A stretch of 64,000 bases of DNA from Cupriavidus pauculus (GTDB lineage Bacteria > Pseudomonadota > Gammaproteobacteria > Burkholderiales > Burkholderiaceae), in the NCBI RefSeq assembly GCF_008801835.1, contig NZ_VZOW01000016.1, forward strand, positions 62,001 to 126,000. The letters are read 5' to 3'. The notes under the pieces were generated by a model, which was not told where the DNA came from, made no database searches, and worked only from the letters and a program-made list of their open reading frames with translations. This document shows, piece after piece, positions 28,342 to 37,083 of this stretch (position 1 is the stretch's first letter; the number at the start of each line of letters is the position of its first letter). The position numbers and the translations under genes are program-made.

Positions 28342-28367
28342 TCGCGTGCGGATCCGTCGGGGCGGAA

Positions 28368-29564
28368 TCAGGCTTTCAATACCTGGCCGATCGCATTGGC
28401 CACCACGCCTACATTGCGCTCGTTCAGTCCGGCCACGCACATGCGGCCCGAGCGCAGCACGTACACGCCGTGTTCGTTCCTGAGGCGATCGACCTGATCG
28501 GCCGACAGTCCGGTGTACGTGAACATGCCGCGCTGCGTGATGTAGCGCGACAGCTTTTCGCCGCTGACGTGCGCGCGCAGTTGGTCGTGGATGGCGTGGC
28601 GCATGCGGGCGATGCGCTGGCACATCGCGGCCAGTTCTTCTTCCCAGCTCTTGCGCAGCGCCGGCGTGGTCAGCACGCGGGCCACCACGCGTGCGCCGTG
28701 CGTGGGCGGGTTGCTGTAGTTGGCGCGCACGGCACCGGTCAACTGGCCCAGCACGCGGCCGGCTTCATCGGCGCTCTGGCACACCACGCTCAGACCGCCG
28801 CAGCGTTCGCCGTACAGCGAAAAATTCTTCGAGAACGAATTAGCCACCAGGCACGGCACGTTCTGGCGCGCCAGTTCGCGCACGGCAAAGGCGTCATCGT
28901 CCAGGCCCGTGCCGAAGCCCTGGTAGGCCATGTCGACGAAAGGCAGCAGCTTGCGTGCCTTGAGCACGCCAATCACCTGGCGCCACTGGTCTTCGTTCAG
29001 GTCCACGCCGGTCGGGTTGTGGCAGCAGGCGTGCAATAGCACGACGTCACCTTGCGGAATGGCTTCGATCGCGGCGAGCATCGCGTCGAACTTGAGTCCG
29101 CCGGTGGCGGCGTCGTAGTACGGATAGGTGTTGACCTTGAACCCGGCACGTTCGAACACCACGCGATGGTTTTCCCAGCTTGGGTCGCTAATCCACATTT
29201 CGGCGCGGGGGAAATAGCGCTTGAGGAAGTCGGCGCCCACGCGCAGCGCGCCCGATCCGCCCAGCGTCTGCAGCGTGGCGATGCGGCCTTCGGCGCGCGC
29301 GGCGCAGTCCTCGCCGAACACCAGCGCCTGCACGGCCTGGCGGTAGGCGGCGATGCCGGCCATCGGCAGATAGGGGCGCGGGCCCATGTCGGACAGCAGC
29401 GCGGCCTCGGCTTCGGCCACGGCCTGCATCACCGGCAGGCGGCCTTCGTCGTCAAAGTAGATGCCGATGCTGAGGTTGACCTTGTTGGTACGCGGATCTT
29501 GCTGGAAGTCCTCGTTCAGCGAGAGGATCGGATCACCGGGGAAGGCTTCGATGTGTTCGAACAT
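28368..29564 (-). CDS. tyrB: Aromatic-amino-acid aminotransferase (class I, PLP)
   Basis: 398 residues, the length of the AspC/TyrB group. The N-terminus MFEHIEAFPGDPILSLNEDF is characteristic. Motifs are LHACCHNPTGVDLNEDQW, DMAYQGFGTGLDDDAFAVR, the PLP lysine in NSFSKNFSLYGER, and the substrate Arg near the C-terminus (LRSGRMCVAGLNE). It moves the amino group of tyrosine, phenylalanine or aspartate to 2-oxoglutarate. With AroP and 4-hydroxyphenylpyruvate dioxygenase just upstream, tyrosine degradation is the likely role. I chose the start at 29564 rather than one nine codons upstream. Confidence 0.93.
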   Translation of the reverse strand: MFEHIEAFPGDPILSLNEDFQQDPRTNKVNLSIGIYFDDEGRLPVMQAVAEAEAALLSDMGPRPYLPMAGIAAYRQAVQALVFGEDCAARAEGRIATLQTLGGSGALRVGADFLKRYFPRAEMWISDPSWENHRVVFERAGFKVNTYPYYDAATGGLKFDAMLAAIEAIPQGDVVLLHACCHNPTGVDLNEDQWRQVIGVLKARKLLPFVDMAYQGFGTGLDDDAFAVRELARQNVPCLVANSFSKNFSLYGERCGGLSVVCQSADEAGRVLGQLTGAVRANYSNPPTHGARVVARVLTTPALRKSWEEELAAMCQRIARMRHAIHDQLRAHVSGEKLSRYITQRGMFTYTGLSADQVDRLRNEHGVYVLRSGRMCVAGLNERNVGVVANAIGQVLKA

Positions 29565-29662
29565 GAGTGCGTGGGGGCTTCGAGAGTTCAAGGGGGCGGC
29601 GGCCCGTCATGCTGGCGGGCCGCGCTGTGCAGAGGCGCAGGATTGGCCGATGCGAGCGACGC

Positions 29663-31051
29663 TTACCGCGCCTGCACGCTGGCGGCCGGCTGCGCCGCAC
29701 CGGCGTTTTTCTGCCGCAGGCCGTAGCTTACGCCAAGTACCGCCAGCCAGACCGGAATCAGGTAGACCGAAACGCGCAGTCCCGGTGTCAGGAACATCAC
29801 CACCAAAATGCCCGCCAGGAAGGTCAGCGTCAGGTAGTTGGTCAGCGGATAGCCGAGGCTGCGGAATGCCGTGGTCTGGCCCGCGGCGCGCTTGGCGCGG
29901 CGGAACATCAGGTGGATGATGCTGATCATCGCCCAGTTGATGATCAGCGCCGATACCACCAGGCCCATCAGCAATTCGAACGCTTCGCCGGGCATGAAAT
30001 AGTTGACCAGCACGCAGATGCCGGTGGCCAGGGCCGATACGCCCAGCGCGGTCAGCGGAATGCCGCGGCGGTTCACATGCATCAGCGCGCGCGGGGCGTT
30101 GCCTTGCTGGGCCAGGCCCAGCAGCATGCGGCTGTTGCAGTAGACGCCGCTGTTGTACACCGACAGCGCGGCGGTCAACACCACGATGTTCAGCACCGTC
30201 GCCACCACATCGCTGTTCATCGCGTGGAAGATCAGCACGAACGGGCTGCCGCCGGTCACGACGTTCTGCCACGGATACAGCGACAGCAGCACGGCCAGCG
30301 CGCCGACATAGAAAATCAGGATGCGGTAGATCACCTGATTGGTCGCCTTGGGAATGCTCTTGCCCGGGTTGTCGGCTTCCGCCGCCGTGATGCCCACCAG
30401 TTCGAGCCCGCCGAACGAGAACATGATCACCGCCATCGCCATCACCAGGCCGCCGAACCCGTTCGGGAAGAAGCCGCCGTGCTGCCACAGGTTGGCGATG
30501 CTGGCCTGCGGCCCGGCCGACCCGGACGCCAGCAGATAGCCGCCAAAGGCGATCATGCCGACGATCGCCGCCACCTTGATGATCGAGAACCAGAATTCCA
30601 TCTCGCCAAACGACTTCACGCTGGCCAGGTTGATGCCGTTGATGATCACAAAGAAGGCCAGCGCCGACATCCACGTCGGGATGTTGGGCCACCAGTACTG
30701 GACGTACAGGCCGACGGCCGACAGCTCGGCCATGCTGACCAGGATGTAGAGCACCCAGTAGTTCCAGCCGGACATGAAGCCGGCGAAGTGGCCGCAGTAT
30801 TTGTCGGCGAAGTAGCTGAACGATCCGGCTACCGGTTCGTCCACCACCATCTCGCCCAGTTGCCGCATGATGAAGAACGCGAAGATGCCGGCCACCGCGT
30901 AGCCGAGCAGCACGGCAGGACCCGCAAGCTTGATGGTTTGGGCGATGCCCAGGAACAGCCCGGTGCCGATGGCGCCGCCGAGCGCAATCAGCTGGATGTG
31001 ACGATTCTTGAGGCCACGCTGAAGCGTGCCTTTATGGTCGGAAGTATGCAT
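29663..31051 (-). CDS. aroP: Aromatic amino acid permease (AroP-like, APC superfamily)
   Basis: 462 residues with twelve membrane helices. The family start LKNRHIQLIALGGAIGTGLF and the segments MRQLGEMVVDEPVAGSF, FSFGGLELVGITAAEADNP and VYNSGVYCNSRML are those of the amino-acid transporter family that contains AroP, PheP and GabP. Because it lies between hpd and tyrB, uptake of Phe, Tyr or Trp is most likely; sequence alone would also allow GABA or proline. It ends 98 bases before tyrB. Confidence 0.88.
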   Translation of the reverse strand: MHTSDHKGTLQRGLKNRHIQLIALGGAIGTGLFLGIAQTIKLAGPAVLLGYAVAGIFAFFIMRQLGEMVVDEPVAGSFSYFADKYCGHFAGFMSGWNYWVLYILVSMAELSAVGLYVQYWWPNIPTWMSALAFFVIINGINLASVKSFGEMEFWFSIIKVAAIVGMIAFGGYLLASGSAGPQASIANLWQHGGFFPNGFGGLVMAMAVIMFSFGGLELVGITAAEADNPGKSIPKATNQVIYRILIFYVGALAVLLSLYPWQNVVTGGSPFVLIFHAMNSDVVATVLNIVVLTAALSVYNSGVYCNSRMLLGLAQQGNAPRALMHVNRRGIPLTALGVSALATGICVLVNYFMPGEAFELLMGLVVSALIINWAMISIIHLMFRRAKRAAGQTTAFRSLGYPLTNYLTLTFLAGILVVMFLTPGLRVSVYLIPVWLAVLGVSYGLRQKNAGAAQPAASVQAR

Positions 31052-31250
31052 GGAGTGTGTCTGTCCTCTACCCATTCTCGTGGAATGGCTACGCGCCTCT
31101 ACAGCCTCTGCAGGGTGGGCGCTTTGAAAATGCGCCAGCGCGGGTAGCGCCGGCAGCAGGGGTTTGCGCCGGCAACCCGAAAGGATACCGGCTCAACCAG
31201 GGGAAAGCGGAAGAATCTGCTGGCCTGAGGAAAATTTCAGGCCGTTGCGG

Positions 31251-32324
31251 TCATACCTTTAGCGTGCCGCGCTCGATTTGGTCGCGTTCGAGTGATTCGA
31301 ACAGCGCCTTGAAGTTGCCTTCGCCAAAGCCATCGTCGCCGGCGCGCTGGATGAATTCGAAGAACACCGGGCCGAGCACGCCCTTCGAGAAAATCTGCAG
31401 CAACAGGCGGGGCTTGCCGTTCTCGGTGGTGCCGTCGAGCAGGATGCCGCGCGACTTCAGTTGGTCCACCGGCTGGCCGTGGCCGGGCAGGCGGGTGTCC
31501 AGCGCCTGGTAGTAGTAGTCGTTCGGCGCGGTCATCAGCTCGACACCGGCCATCTGCAGGTTGTCGATGACTTCGATCAGGTTGTCGACCAGGAAGGCAA
31601 TGTGCTGGATGCCTTCCCCGTTGAAGGCCATCAGGAATTCCTCGATCTGACCCGCGCCCTTGGACGACTCCTCGTTCAGCGGAATGCGGATCTTGCCGTC
31701 CGGCGCGGTCATCGCCTTCGAGGTCAGGCCCGTGTACTCGCCCTGGATGTCGAAGTAGCGGATTTCACGGAAATTGAACAGGCGTTCGTAGAAGTTGGCC
31801 CAGTACGCCATGCGGCCACGGTAGACGTTGTGCGTCAGGTGGTCGATCACCTTCAGGCCGTGGCCCTTCGGACGGCGGTCCGCGCCTTCGACGAATTCGA
31901 AATCGATGTCATAGATCGACTTGCCGTCTTCGAAGCGGTCGATCAGATACAGCGGCGCACCGCCGATACCCTTGATCGCAGGCAGGCGCAGTTCCATCGG
32001 ACCGGTTGCAATCTCGATCGGCTGGGCGCCCAGCATCAGGGCGCGGTTGTAGGCCTTGTGCGAATCCTTGACGCGGAAAGCCATGCCGCAGGCGCTGGGG
32101 CCGTGTTCGGCGGCGAAATAAGCGGCTTCGCTGTGCGGCTCGTTGTTCACGATGAAGTTGATGTCACCCTGGCGATACAGCACCACGTCCTTTGAACGAT
32201 GGCGTGCCACCAGCGAGAAGCCCATTTTTTCGAACAGCGGCTCGAGAACGTTGGGCGTGGGCGAAGCGAATTCCACAAATTCGAAGCCCATCAATTGCAT
32301 CGGGTTTTCAAACAGATCGGCCAT
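31251..32324 (-). CDS. hpd: 4-hydroxyphenylpyruvate dioxygenase
   Basis: 357 residues. The enzyme turns 4-hydroxyphenylpyruvate into homogentisate with O2 and Fe(II). The iron ligands are in [25 protein letters not shown] and [10 protein letters not shown] (His, His, Glu). Substrate-pocket motifs [15 protein letters not shown] and [10 protein letters not shown] are present. It is the enzyme step after TyrB, and a Lrp-type regulator is divergent at 32528. Homogentisate dioxygenase and fumarylacetoacetase genes do not follow here. A weak hairpin (31222-31243) lies just after the stop. Confidence 0.96.
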   Translation of the reverse strand: MADLFENPMQLMGFEFVEFASPTPNVLEPLFEKMGFSLVARHRSKDVVLYRQGDINFIVNNEPHSEAAYFAAEHGPSACGMAFRVKDSHKAYNRALMLGAQPIEIATGPMELRLPAIKGIGGAPLYLIDRFEDGKSIYDIDFEFVEGADRRPKGHGLKVIDHLTHNVYRGRMAYWANFYERLFNFREIRYFDIQGEYTGLTSKAMTAPDGKIRIPLNEESSKGAGQIEEFLMAFNGEGIQHIAFLVDNLIEVIDNLQMAGVELMTAPNDYYYQALDTRLPGHGQPVDQLKSRGILLDGTTENGKPRLLLQIFSKGVLGPVFFEFIQRAGDDGFGEGNFKALFESLERDQIERGTLKV

Positions 32325-32527
32325 GGTCAGTGCGCGCGGGGGCGAGTAGCAATAGAAATAATATTTCGGCGGGGCCGGGGCGGATGTGGCGAGGTAGACG
32401 CTTGCGCCGCGGCTCATCGTGGGGAAATTGTAGAACCCGCGCCGCTAAATAGGATTTCGTAAGGCACGCAGGGAAACCCTTGGATATGAGATAAAATTTC
32501 GCAGAATCGCTATTCAAGGAAATCAGG

Positions 32528-33001
32528 ATGCATCAAACCGAGCTGGACCGTACGGACCGCCGCTTGCTGGGCGTGCTGCAGGAACATGGCCGTGCGTCCA
32601 ATCTGGAGCTGGCCGAGGCGATCAACCTGTCGCCCGCGCAGACGCTGCGGCGGCACCGGCGCCTGGAGGAGGGCGGCATCATCAAGCGCTACGAGGCGCG
32701 GCTCGACAGCACTGCACTGGGGTTTGGGGTGACGGCCTTCATTCACGTGACGATGGAGCGCGGCCACATCCGCGACCTGTCCAAATTCAAGAGCCTGGTG
32801 GCAGAACTGGCGCAGATCCAGGAATGCTTTTCCGTAACCGGCGATATCGATTACGTGCTGAAGGTGGTGGCGAAGGACTTGAAGTCGCTATCGGACTTCC
32901 TGCTCGACACCCTGATGCGCATCCCGGGCGTGAGCGGCGTGAAATCGAGCGTCTGCCTGGACGAAATCAAGTGCACCAGCGCGATGCCGCTGGAGCCGTG
33001 A
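32528..33001 (+). CDS. Lrp/AsnC-family transcriptional regulator
   Basis: 157 residues: an N-terminal helix-turn-helix (LDRTDRRLLGVLQEHGRASN, LSPAQTLRRHRRLEEGGIIK) and a C-terminal RAM ligand domain (QECFSVTGDIDYVLKVVAKD). AAGGA precedes the ATG. It is divergent from hpd across about 200 bases, so it is a good candidate for an aromatic-amino-acid-responsive regulator of the hpd-aroP-tyrB cluster; such pairing is common in beta-proteobacteria. Confidence 0.9.
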   Translation: MHQTELDRTDRRLLGVLQEHGRASNLELAEAINLSPAQTLRRHRRLEEGGIIKRYEARLDSTALGFGVTAFIHVTMERGHIRDLSKFKSLVAELAQIQECFSVTGDIDYVLKVVAKDLKSLSDFLLDTLMRIPGVSGVKSSVCLDEIKCTSAMPLEP

Positions 33002-33100
33002 CTGGCGCAGCCTTCGTCGCTTGCATCCACCATCGGCGCGGGCCGGAGCGAATCGCGTGGATTACGCAACCGGCAGCGCGCCATGGCGCTGCGCCGGCGC

Positions 33101-33427
33101 TCAGGCGGCGATGCCTTGCATCGCGTCGACGATTTCGCGGCTGTCGTTCGGGCGAACCACGCGCGCCACTTCCTGGCCATCGCGCAGGAAAATCAGCGTA
33201 GGCCAGAGCTTCACGCGGAACGACCGTCCCAGCGGCCGGCCGCTGCCGTCTTCGACCTTGATGTGATCGATCTCGGGATGCTCGGCAAACGCCGTTTCGA
33301 TCAATGGCTGCGCGCGCTGGCAAAAGCCGCACCACGGCGTCCCGAATTCCAGCACGGTGGCGCCACGCAGGCTATCGATCTCGCTGCGCGTGGGTTCGGT
33401 TGCGGCAAAGGTATGGGTCATGCTCAT
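33101..33427 (-). CDS. Thioredoxin-family protein
   Basis: 108 residues, the size of a single thioredoxin domain. The active site is WCGFC (in LEFGTPWCGFCQRAQPL) rather than the usual WCGPC, and the cis-Pro loop reads LWPTLIFLRDG. It should be cytoplasmic because no signal is present. The start at 33427 gives MSMTHTF; a Met two codons further is an alternative. It is 80 bases downstream of the helicase gene on the same strand. Confidence 0.88.
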   Translation of the reverse strand: MSMTHTFAATEPTRSEIDSLRGATVLEFGTPWCGFCQRAQPLIETAFAEHPEIDHIKVEDGSGRPLGRSFRVKLWPTLIFLRDGQEVARVVRPNDSREIVDAMQGIAA

Positions 33428-33507
33428 GGCTTGGCGGCTCCGTCGATATGGGATGCGCGGATGTCTGATGGGCTGGCACGCGAATGCCGTGCCAGCGGCC
33501 CGAGGCG

Positions 33508-35847
33508 TCATTCTGCCAGTGCCAGCGGATTGGCGTGGCGCGGCGGCATGGCAGAAATTTCCCACCATGCCGGCAAAAGCGCCTGAACCTCGGCGCGCGC
33601 GTAGCGGTCGTCGATCAGCCACACCACGCCGCGATCCTGCTGCGTGCGGATCACGCGGCCGGCCGCCTGCACCACCTTGCGCAGCCCCGGATACAGATAT
33701 GCATAGTCGTAGCCCTGGCCGAACACGGCCTCCATGCGCTCGCGCAGCCGTTCGTTGACCGGATTGATCTGCGGTAGCCCCAGCGTGGCCACGAACGCGC
33801 CGATCAGGCGATCGCCCGGCAGGTCGACGCCTTCGGAGAACACGCCGCCCAGCACCGCAAAACCGATGCCGCGTCCACCCGGTGCGAACGCGTCGAGAAA
33901 CGCCGCCTGCCCCGCTTCGGTCATGCCGCGCGCCTGAAGCCATAGCGGGATGTCGGGTCGATGCGCCGCCAGCTGCGCCGCCGCCTGTTGCAGGTAGTCG
34001 TGGCTGCTGAAGAACGCTAGGTAGTTGCCAGGCCGGCGCGCGTACTGTTCGGCCATCAGTCCCACCAGCGCCGGCAGCGAACGTTGCCGCTGGCCGTAGC
34101 GCGTGGAAATATGGCGCGCCACATGCACGTCGAGCTGATCGGCGCGGAACGGCGATGGCACTTCGATCCACACCGTGTTGGCGGGCAGCCCGAGCAGGTT
34201 GCGGTAGTAGTCGGTGGGATGCAGCGTGGCAGAAAACAGCGTGGTCGAATGCGCGCCCGCGAAGCGCGGCGCGAGATACGGCGCGGGCAGCAGGTTGCGC
34301 ACGCACAGCGCAGCATCGACGCCCGCGCGCGTACGCGGCGTGCGCGTGATGTCGAAGATCGAGTGCTTGCCGCCGTATTCGGTCAGTTGTTCGGCGAGCC
34401 GCAGAAAATGCATGGCGTCGAAATAGAAGCGCTCCAGCGCGGCGTCATGCCGTTGCGGATGTTCGCTCATGTCATCGACGATGGCGCTGCACAGCTGCGT
34501 CAGCGTCTCGACAAAGGCGGGCGGCTCTTCGTCGCGCGTTTCGTAGGCGTCGTCGCTCGCCTTGGCCAGCGCGTTCCACTGGCGGTAGAGCTTGTCCATG
34601 GGCCGCTTGAGCGCAGCGGGCGCGCCGCGCCGCACGTCCCGAAACGCGGCGTGATCGAGCGTGACCGTGTACATCGCGCGTCCCCGCTCGACCAGGTTGT
34701 GCGCTTCGTCGACCAGCACGCTGACGCGCCATTCGTTCATGGCCGTCAGCGCAAACAGCATCGCACTACGATCGAAATAGTAGTTGTAGTCGGCCACCAC
34801 CAGATCGCTCCAGCGGATCATTTCCTGTGCCAGGTAATAGGGGCAGATCTGGTGCGCGGCGGCGATCTCGCGCAGCGTGCCGCGGTCCAGCAGTGGCGCG
34901 GCGCTGGCCGCATCGCGCGCGGCGGGCAGGCGGTCGTAGAAGCCGCGCGCCAGCGGACATGATTCGCCATGGCAGGCAAGGTCCGGGTGTTCGCACGCCT
35001 TGTCGCGGGCGATCAGCTCGATCACGCGCAGCGGCGTGCGCGCGGCATCGCCGCGCAATTGCGCGGTGGCATGCAGGGCGACGGCGCGGCCGGTCGAGCG
35101 CGCCGAGAGAAAGAACAGCTTGTCGATGCGTTGCGCCGGCATGGCCTTGAGCGCCGGAAACACGGTGCCGATCGATTTCCCGATGCCGGTGGGCGCCTGC
35201 GCCAGCAAGGTGCGCGCCGACGCGTTGGCCTTGTAGACCGATTCGGCCAGCAGGCGCTGTCCGTCGCGAAACGTGGCATGCGGAAACGCCAGCGTCTGCA
35301 GCGCCGCGTCGCGGCCGGTGCGATGCGCGAGTTCGCGTTCGGCCCATTGCATGAAGCGTTGGCAACTGTCCTCGAAGAACGCGCGCAGCGCCGGCGCGTC
35401 AAAGCGCTCCTTGAGCACGCGCTCGCGCTGGCTGACGATATCGAAATACACCACGGCGATGTCGATCTGCGCGAGGCCGCGGGCATCGCACAGCAGCCAA
35501 CCGTAGATCTTTGCCTGCGCCCAGTGCAGCGCCTGATGGTTGGCCGGCACCGCCACCTTCTCGCCGCGCACGGTCTTGATTTCCTCTAGCCGGTTGGTCA
35601 CGGGGTTGTAGCCGTCGGCGCGGCCGCGTACGCGCAATCCATTGAAATCGCCGCTCAACGCAACCTCCGCCTCGTAGCCCGGACCGCGCCGGCTGGTGAC
35701 CACGCCGTGCCCGGCGACGCCTTCCTGGCCGGTCGGCGACGGCGTGAAACGCAGGTCGAGATCCCCCGCCTTGGCGGTGAATTCGCAAAGCGTTCGCACG
35801 GCAACCGTGTAGCGCGGCGTGGGAAGGGAGACGGAGGTGGCGGACAA
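33508..35847 (-). CDS. PD-(D/E)XK-like nuclease fused to Fe-S (XPD/DinG-type) DNA helicase
   Basis: About 779 residues if translation starts at the TTG at 35847, chosen because the family N-terminus (YTVAVRTLCEFTAKAGDLDL) follows and no ATG fits. Residues ~10-170 look like a PD-(D/E)XK nuclease core (RGRADGY...EEIKT). Next come a superfamily 2 helicase with Walker A QAPTGIGKS, four cysteines for a 4Fe-4S cluster (CEHPDLACHGESC and ICPYYLA), the DEAH box VLVDEAHNL, and motif VI QAAGRVIRT. This is the COG1199 DinG/XPD group, which unwinds damaged or structured DNA. A perfect LexA box lies 28 bases upstream, so the gene is probably SOS-induced. Confidence 0.9.
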   Translation of the reverse strand: MSATSVSLPTPRYTVAVRTLCEFTAKAGDLDLRFTPSPTGQEGVAGHGVVTSRRGPGYEAEVALSGDFNGLRVRGRADGYNPVTNRLEEIKTVRGEKVAVPANHQALHWAQAKIYGWLLCDARGLAQIDIAVVYFDIVSQRERVLKERFDAPALRAFFEDSCQRFMQWAERELAHRTGRDAALQTLAFPHATFRDGQRLLAESVYKANASARTLLAQAPTGIGKSIGTVFPALKAMPAQRIDKLFFLSARSTGRAVALHATAQLRGDAARTPLRVIELIARDKACEHPDLACHGESCPLARGFYDRLPAARDAASAAPLLDRGTLREIAAAHQICPYYLAQEMIRWSDLVVADYNYYFDRSAMLFALTAMNEWRVSVLVDEAHNLVERGRAMYTVTLDHAAFRDVRRGAPAALKRPMDKLYRQWNALAKASDDAYETRDEEPPAFVETLTQLCSAIVDDMSEHPQRHDAALERFYFDAMHFLRLAEQLTEYGGKHSIFDITRTPRTRAGVDAALCVRNLLPAPYLAPRFAGAHSTTLFSATLHPTDYYRNLLGLPANTVWIEVPSPFRADQLDVHVARHISTRYGQRQRSLPALVGLMAEQYARRPGNYLAFFSSHDYLQQAAAQLAAHRPDIPLWLQARGMTEAGQAAFLDAFAPGGRGIGFAVLGGVFSEGVDLPGDRLIGAFVATLGLPQINPVNERLRERMEAVFGQGYDYAYLYPGLRKVVQAAGRVIRTQQDRGVVWLIDDRYARAEVQALLPAWWEISAMPPRHANPLALAE

Positions 35848-35874
35848 GTCGCAAAAATGGAGCGGGCGGCGGAA

Positions 35875-35890
35875 CTGTATAAATATACAG
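35875..35890. promoter_or_regulatory. LexA (SOS) box
   Basis: CTGTATAAATATACAG is a perfect CTGT-N8-ACAG match, flanked by A on the left and T on the right to extend the dyad. It stands in the divergent gap between the helicase start (35847, minus) and the exonuclease III start (35963, plus), and overlaps plausible -10 elements for the helicase. LexA binding here would repress the helicase and perhaps also xthA. Confidence 0.88.
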
Positions 35891-35962
35891 TGATCGGACA
35901 CCGACAGGAAATCCCCGCGCAGATATTTAAGATGGATACCGACGCGACCCCGGAGCCATGCC

Positions 35963-36970
35963 ATGCAGTCACTGAAGATCGCCACATTCAATATCAATGG
36001 TGTGCGCACGCGCTTGCAGGCACTGCTGACGTGGCTGGCGCGCGAATCGCCCGACGTCGCGTGTCTTCAGGAGTTGAAGGCGGTGGACGAAGGCTTTCCG
36101 ATCGACGAGATCCGTGCGGCCGGTTACGGCGCCATCTGGCACGGCCAGAAGTCGTGGAATGGCGTGGCGATTCTGGCCAAAGGCGCCGACCCAGTGGAAG
36201 TTCGGCGCGGCCTGCCGGGCGCCGACGACGATTCGCAGAGCCGCTATCTGGAGGCGGCGGTCGAAGGCGTGCTGGTGGCCTGCCTGTACCTGCCCAATGG
36301 CAATCCCCAGCCGGGCCCCAAGTTCGACTACAAGCTGGCGTGGTTCGAGCGCTTGATCGCCCATGCGGCGACGCTGCGCGATAGCGGCCATCCGGTGGTG
36401 ATCGCGGGCGATTTCAATGTGGTGCCGACCGACGACGACATCTACAACACGCGATCGTGGCTCAAGGATGCGCTGCTGCAGCCCGAAAGCCGCGAATGTT
36501 ATCGGCGTCTGCTGGCGCAGGGCTGGACGGACGCGTTGCGCGCGCGCTATCCGGACGAGCGCATCTACACGTTCTGGGATTATTTTCGCCAGCATTGGCA
36601 GACCAATTCGGGACTGCGCATCGACCATTTGCTGCTGGGACCGCAGGTGCGCCTGATTGATGCCGGCGTCGACAAATGGGTGCGCGGCGAGGAACGAGCC
36701 AGCGATCACGCGCCGGCGTGGGTCCGCATCGAGGTGGACGCCTCAGGCGCGGGGCAGGGCGAAGCGGGGCGGAAAGCGGCGACGAAAGCGCCGACGAAAG
36801 CGGCGACGAAAGCGGCGACGAAAGCGCCGACGAAAGCGCCGACGAAAACAGCGGCATCGAGAAAACCCGCAGCAAAGAAACCCGCAGCGAAGAAAACCGC
36901 AGCGAAGAAAACCGCAGCGAAGAAAACCGCGGCCAAAAAAGTCTCTGCCAGGAAATTCGCCGCCACATGA
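35963..36970 (+). CDS. xthA: Exodeoxyribonuclease III with lysine-rich C-terminal tail
   Basis: 335 residues. The endonuclease/exonuclease/phosphatase core spans ~1-260 with KIATFNINGVRTRL, CLQELKAVDE (catalytic Glu), GDFNVVPTDDDIYN and the final catalytic SDHAPAW. It repairs abasic sites and digests duplex DNA 3' to 5'. Beyond the core, residues ~271-335 are a tail of Lys, Ala, Thr and Pro built from KAATKAPTKA-like and KKTAA-like repeats, similar to bacterial histone-H1-like proteins. Typical ExoIII proteins end near residue 260-270. GGAG precedes the ATG. It is divergent from an SOS-box helicase gene. Confidence 0.93.
   Translation: MQSLKIATFNINGVRTRLQALLTWLARESPDVACLQELKAVDEGFPIDEIRAAGYGAIWHGQKSWNGVAILAKGADPVEVRRGLPGADDDSQSRYLEAAVEGVLVACLYLPNGNPQPGPKFDYKLAWFERLIAHAATLRDSGHPVVIAGDFNVVPTDDDIYNTRSWLKDALLQPESRECYRRLLAQGWTDALRARYPDERIYTFWDYFRQHWQTNSGLRIDHLLLGPQVRLIDAGVDKWVRGEERASDHAPAWVRIEVDASGAGQGEAGRKAATKAPTKAATKAATKAPTKAPTKTAASRKPAAKKPAAKKTAAKKTAAKKTAAKKVSARKFAAT
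36773..36945 (+). repeat. In-frame short tandem repeats encoding the ExoIII tail
   Basis: Two kinds of repeat follow each other. The first has units of the type GCGACGAAA/GCGCCGACGAAA (nine and twelve bases mixed, about 36773-36850). The second has fifteen-base units of the type AAGAAAACCGCAGCG (about 36875-36940). All keep frame. Such DNA is prone to slippage, so tail length probably varies between strains. Confidence 0.85.
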
Positions 36971-36975
36971 ACCGG

Positions 36976-37006
36976 GCAAAAAAAGCGCCGGGAATGATCC
37001 CGGCGT
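36976..37006 (-). terminator. Rho-independent terminator (minus strand)
   Basis: The hairpin CGCCGGGA-ATGA-TCCCGGCG at 36986-37005 is followed on the minus strand by seven T (36978-36984). It lies about 80 bases after the stop of the TetR gene. A second inverted repeat, GACGTCCG/CGGACGTC (37020-37052), lies between them and could serve the converging xthA transcript. Confidence 0.8.
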
Positions 37007-37083
37007 CGGAGAAATCAGGGACGTCCGCCGCGAGAGCGGTACGACGGACGTCGGGCGCCTGAACCGGGGCGCCGCAAAAATCT

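Noticed and set aside
29567..31147. A 526-codon open frame on the plus strand
   Set aside because: Antisense to aroP; its composition (Gln, His, Arg, Asp) is the usual shadow pattern and no domain is visible.
31222..31243. Hairpin GGCCTGA/TCAGGCC after hpd as a terminator
   Set aside because: Seven-base stem with a large loop and no T-run on either strand; too weak to list as a feature.
33101..34306. Extension of the thioredoxin gene to 401 codons
   Set aside because: The upstream part lies antisense-frame within the helicase gene and shows only Arg/Ala-rich shadow sequence; the domain starts at 33427.
36706..36966. Phe/Ala/Val-rich minus-strand frames over the ExoIII tail
   Set aside because: Mirror of Lys/Ala repeats; the tail is continuous with the ExoIII reading frame.
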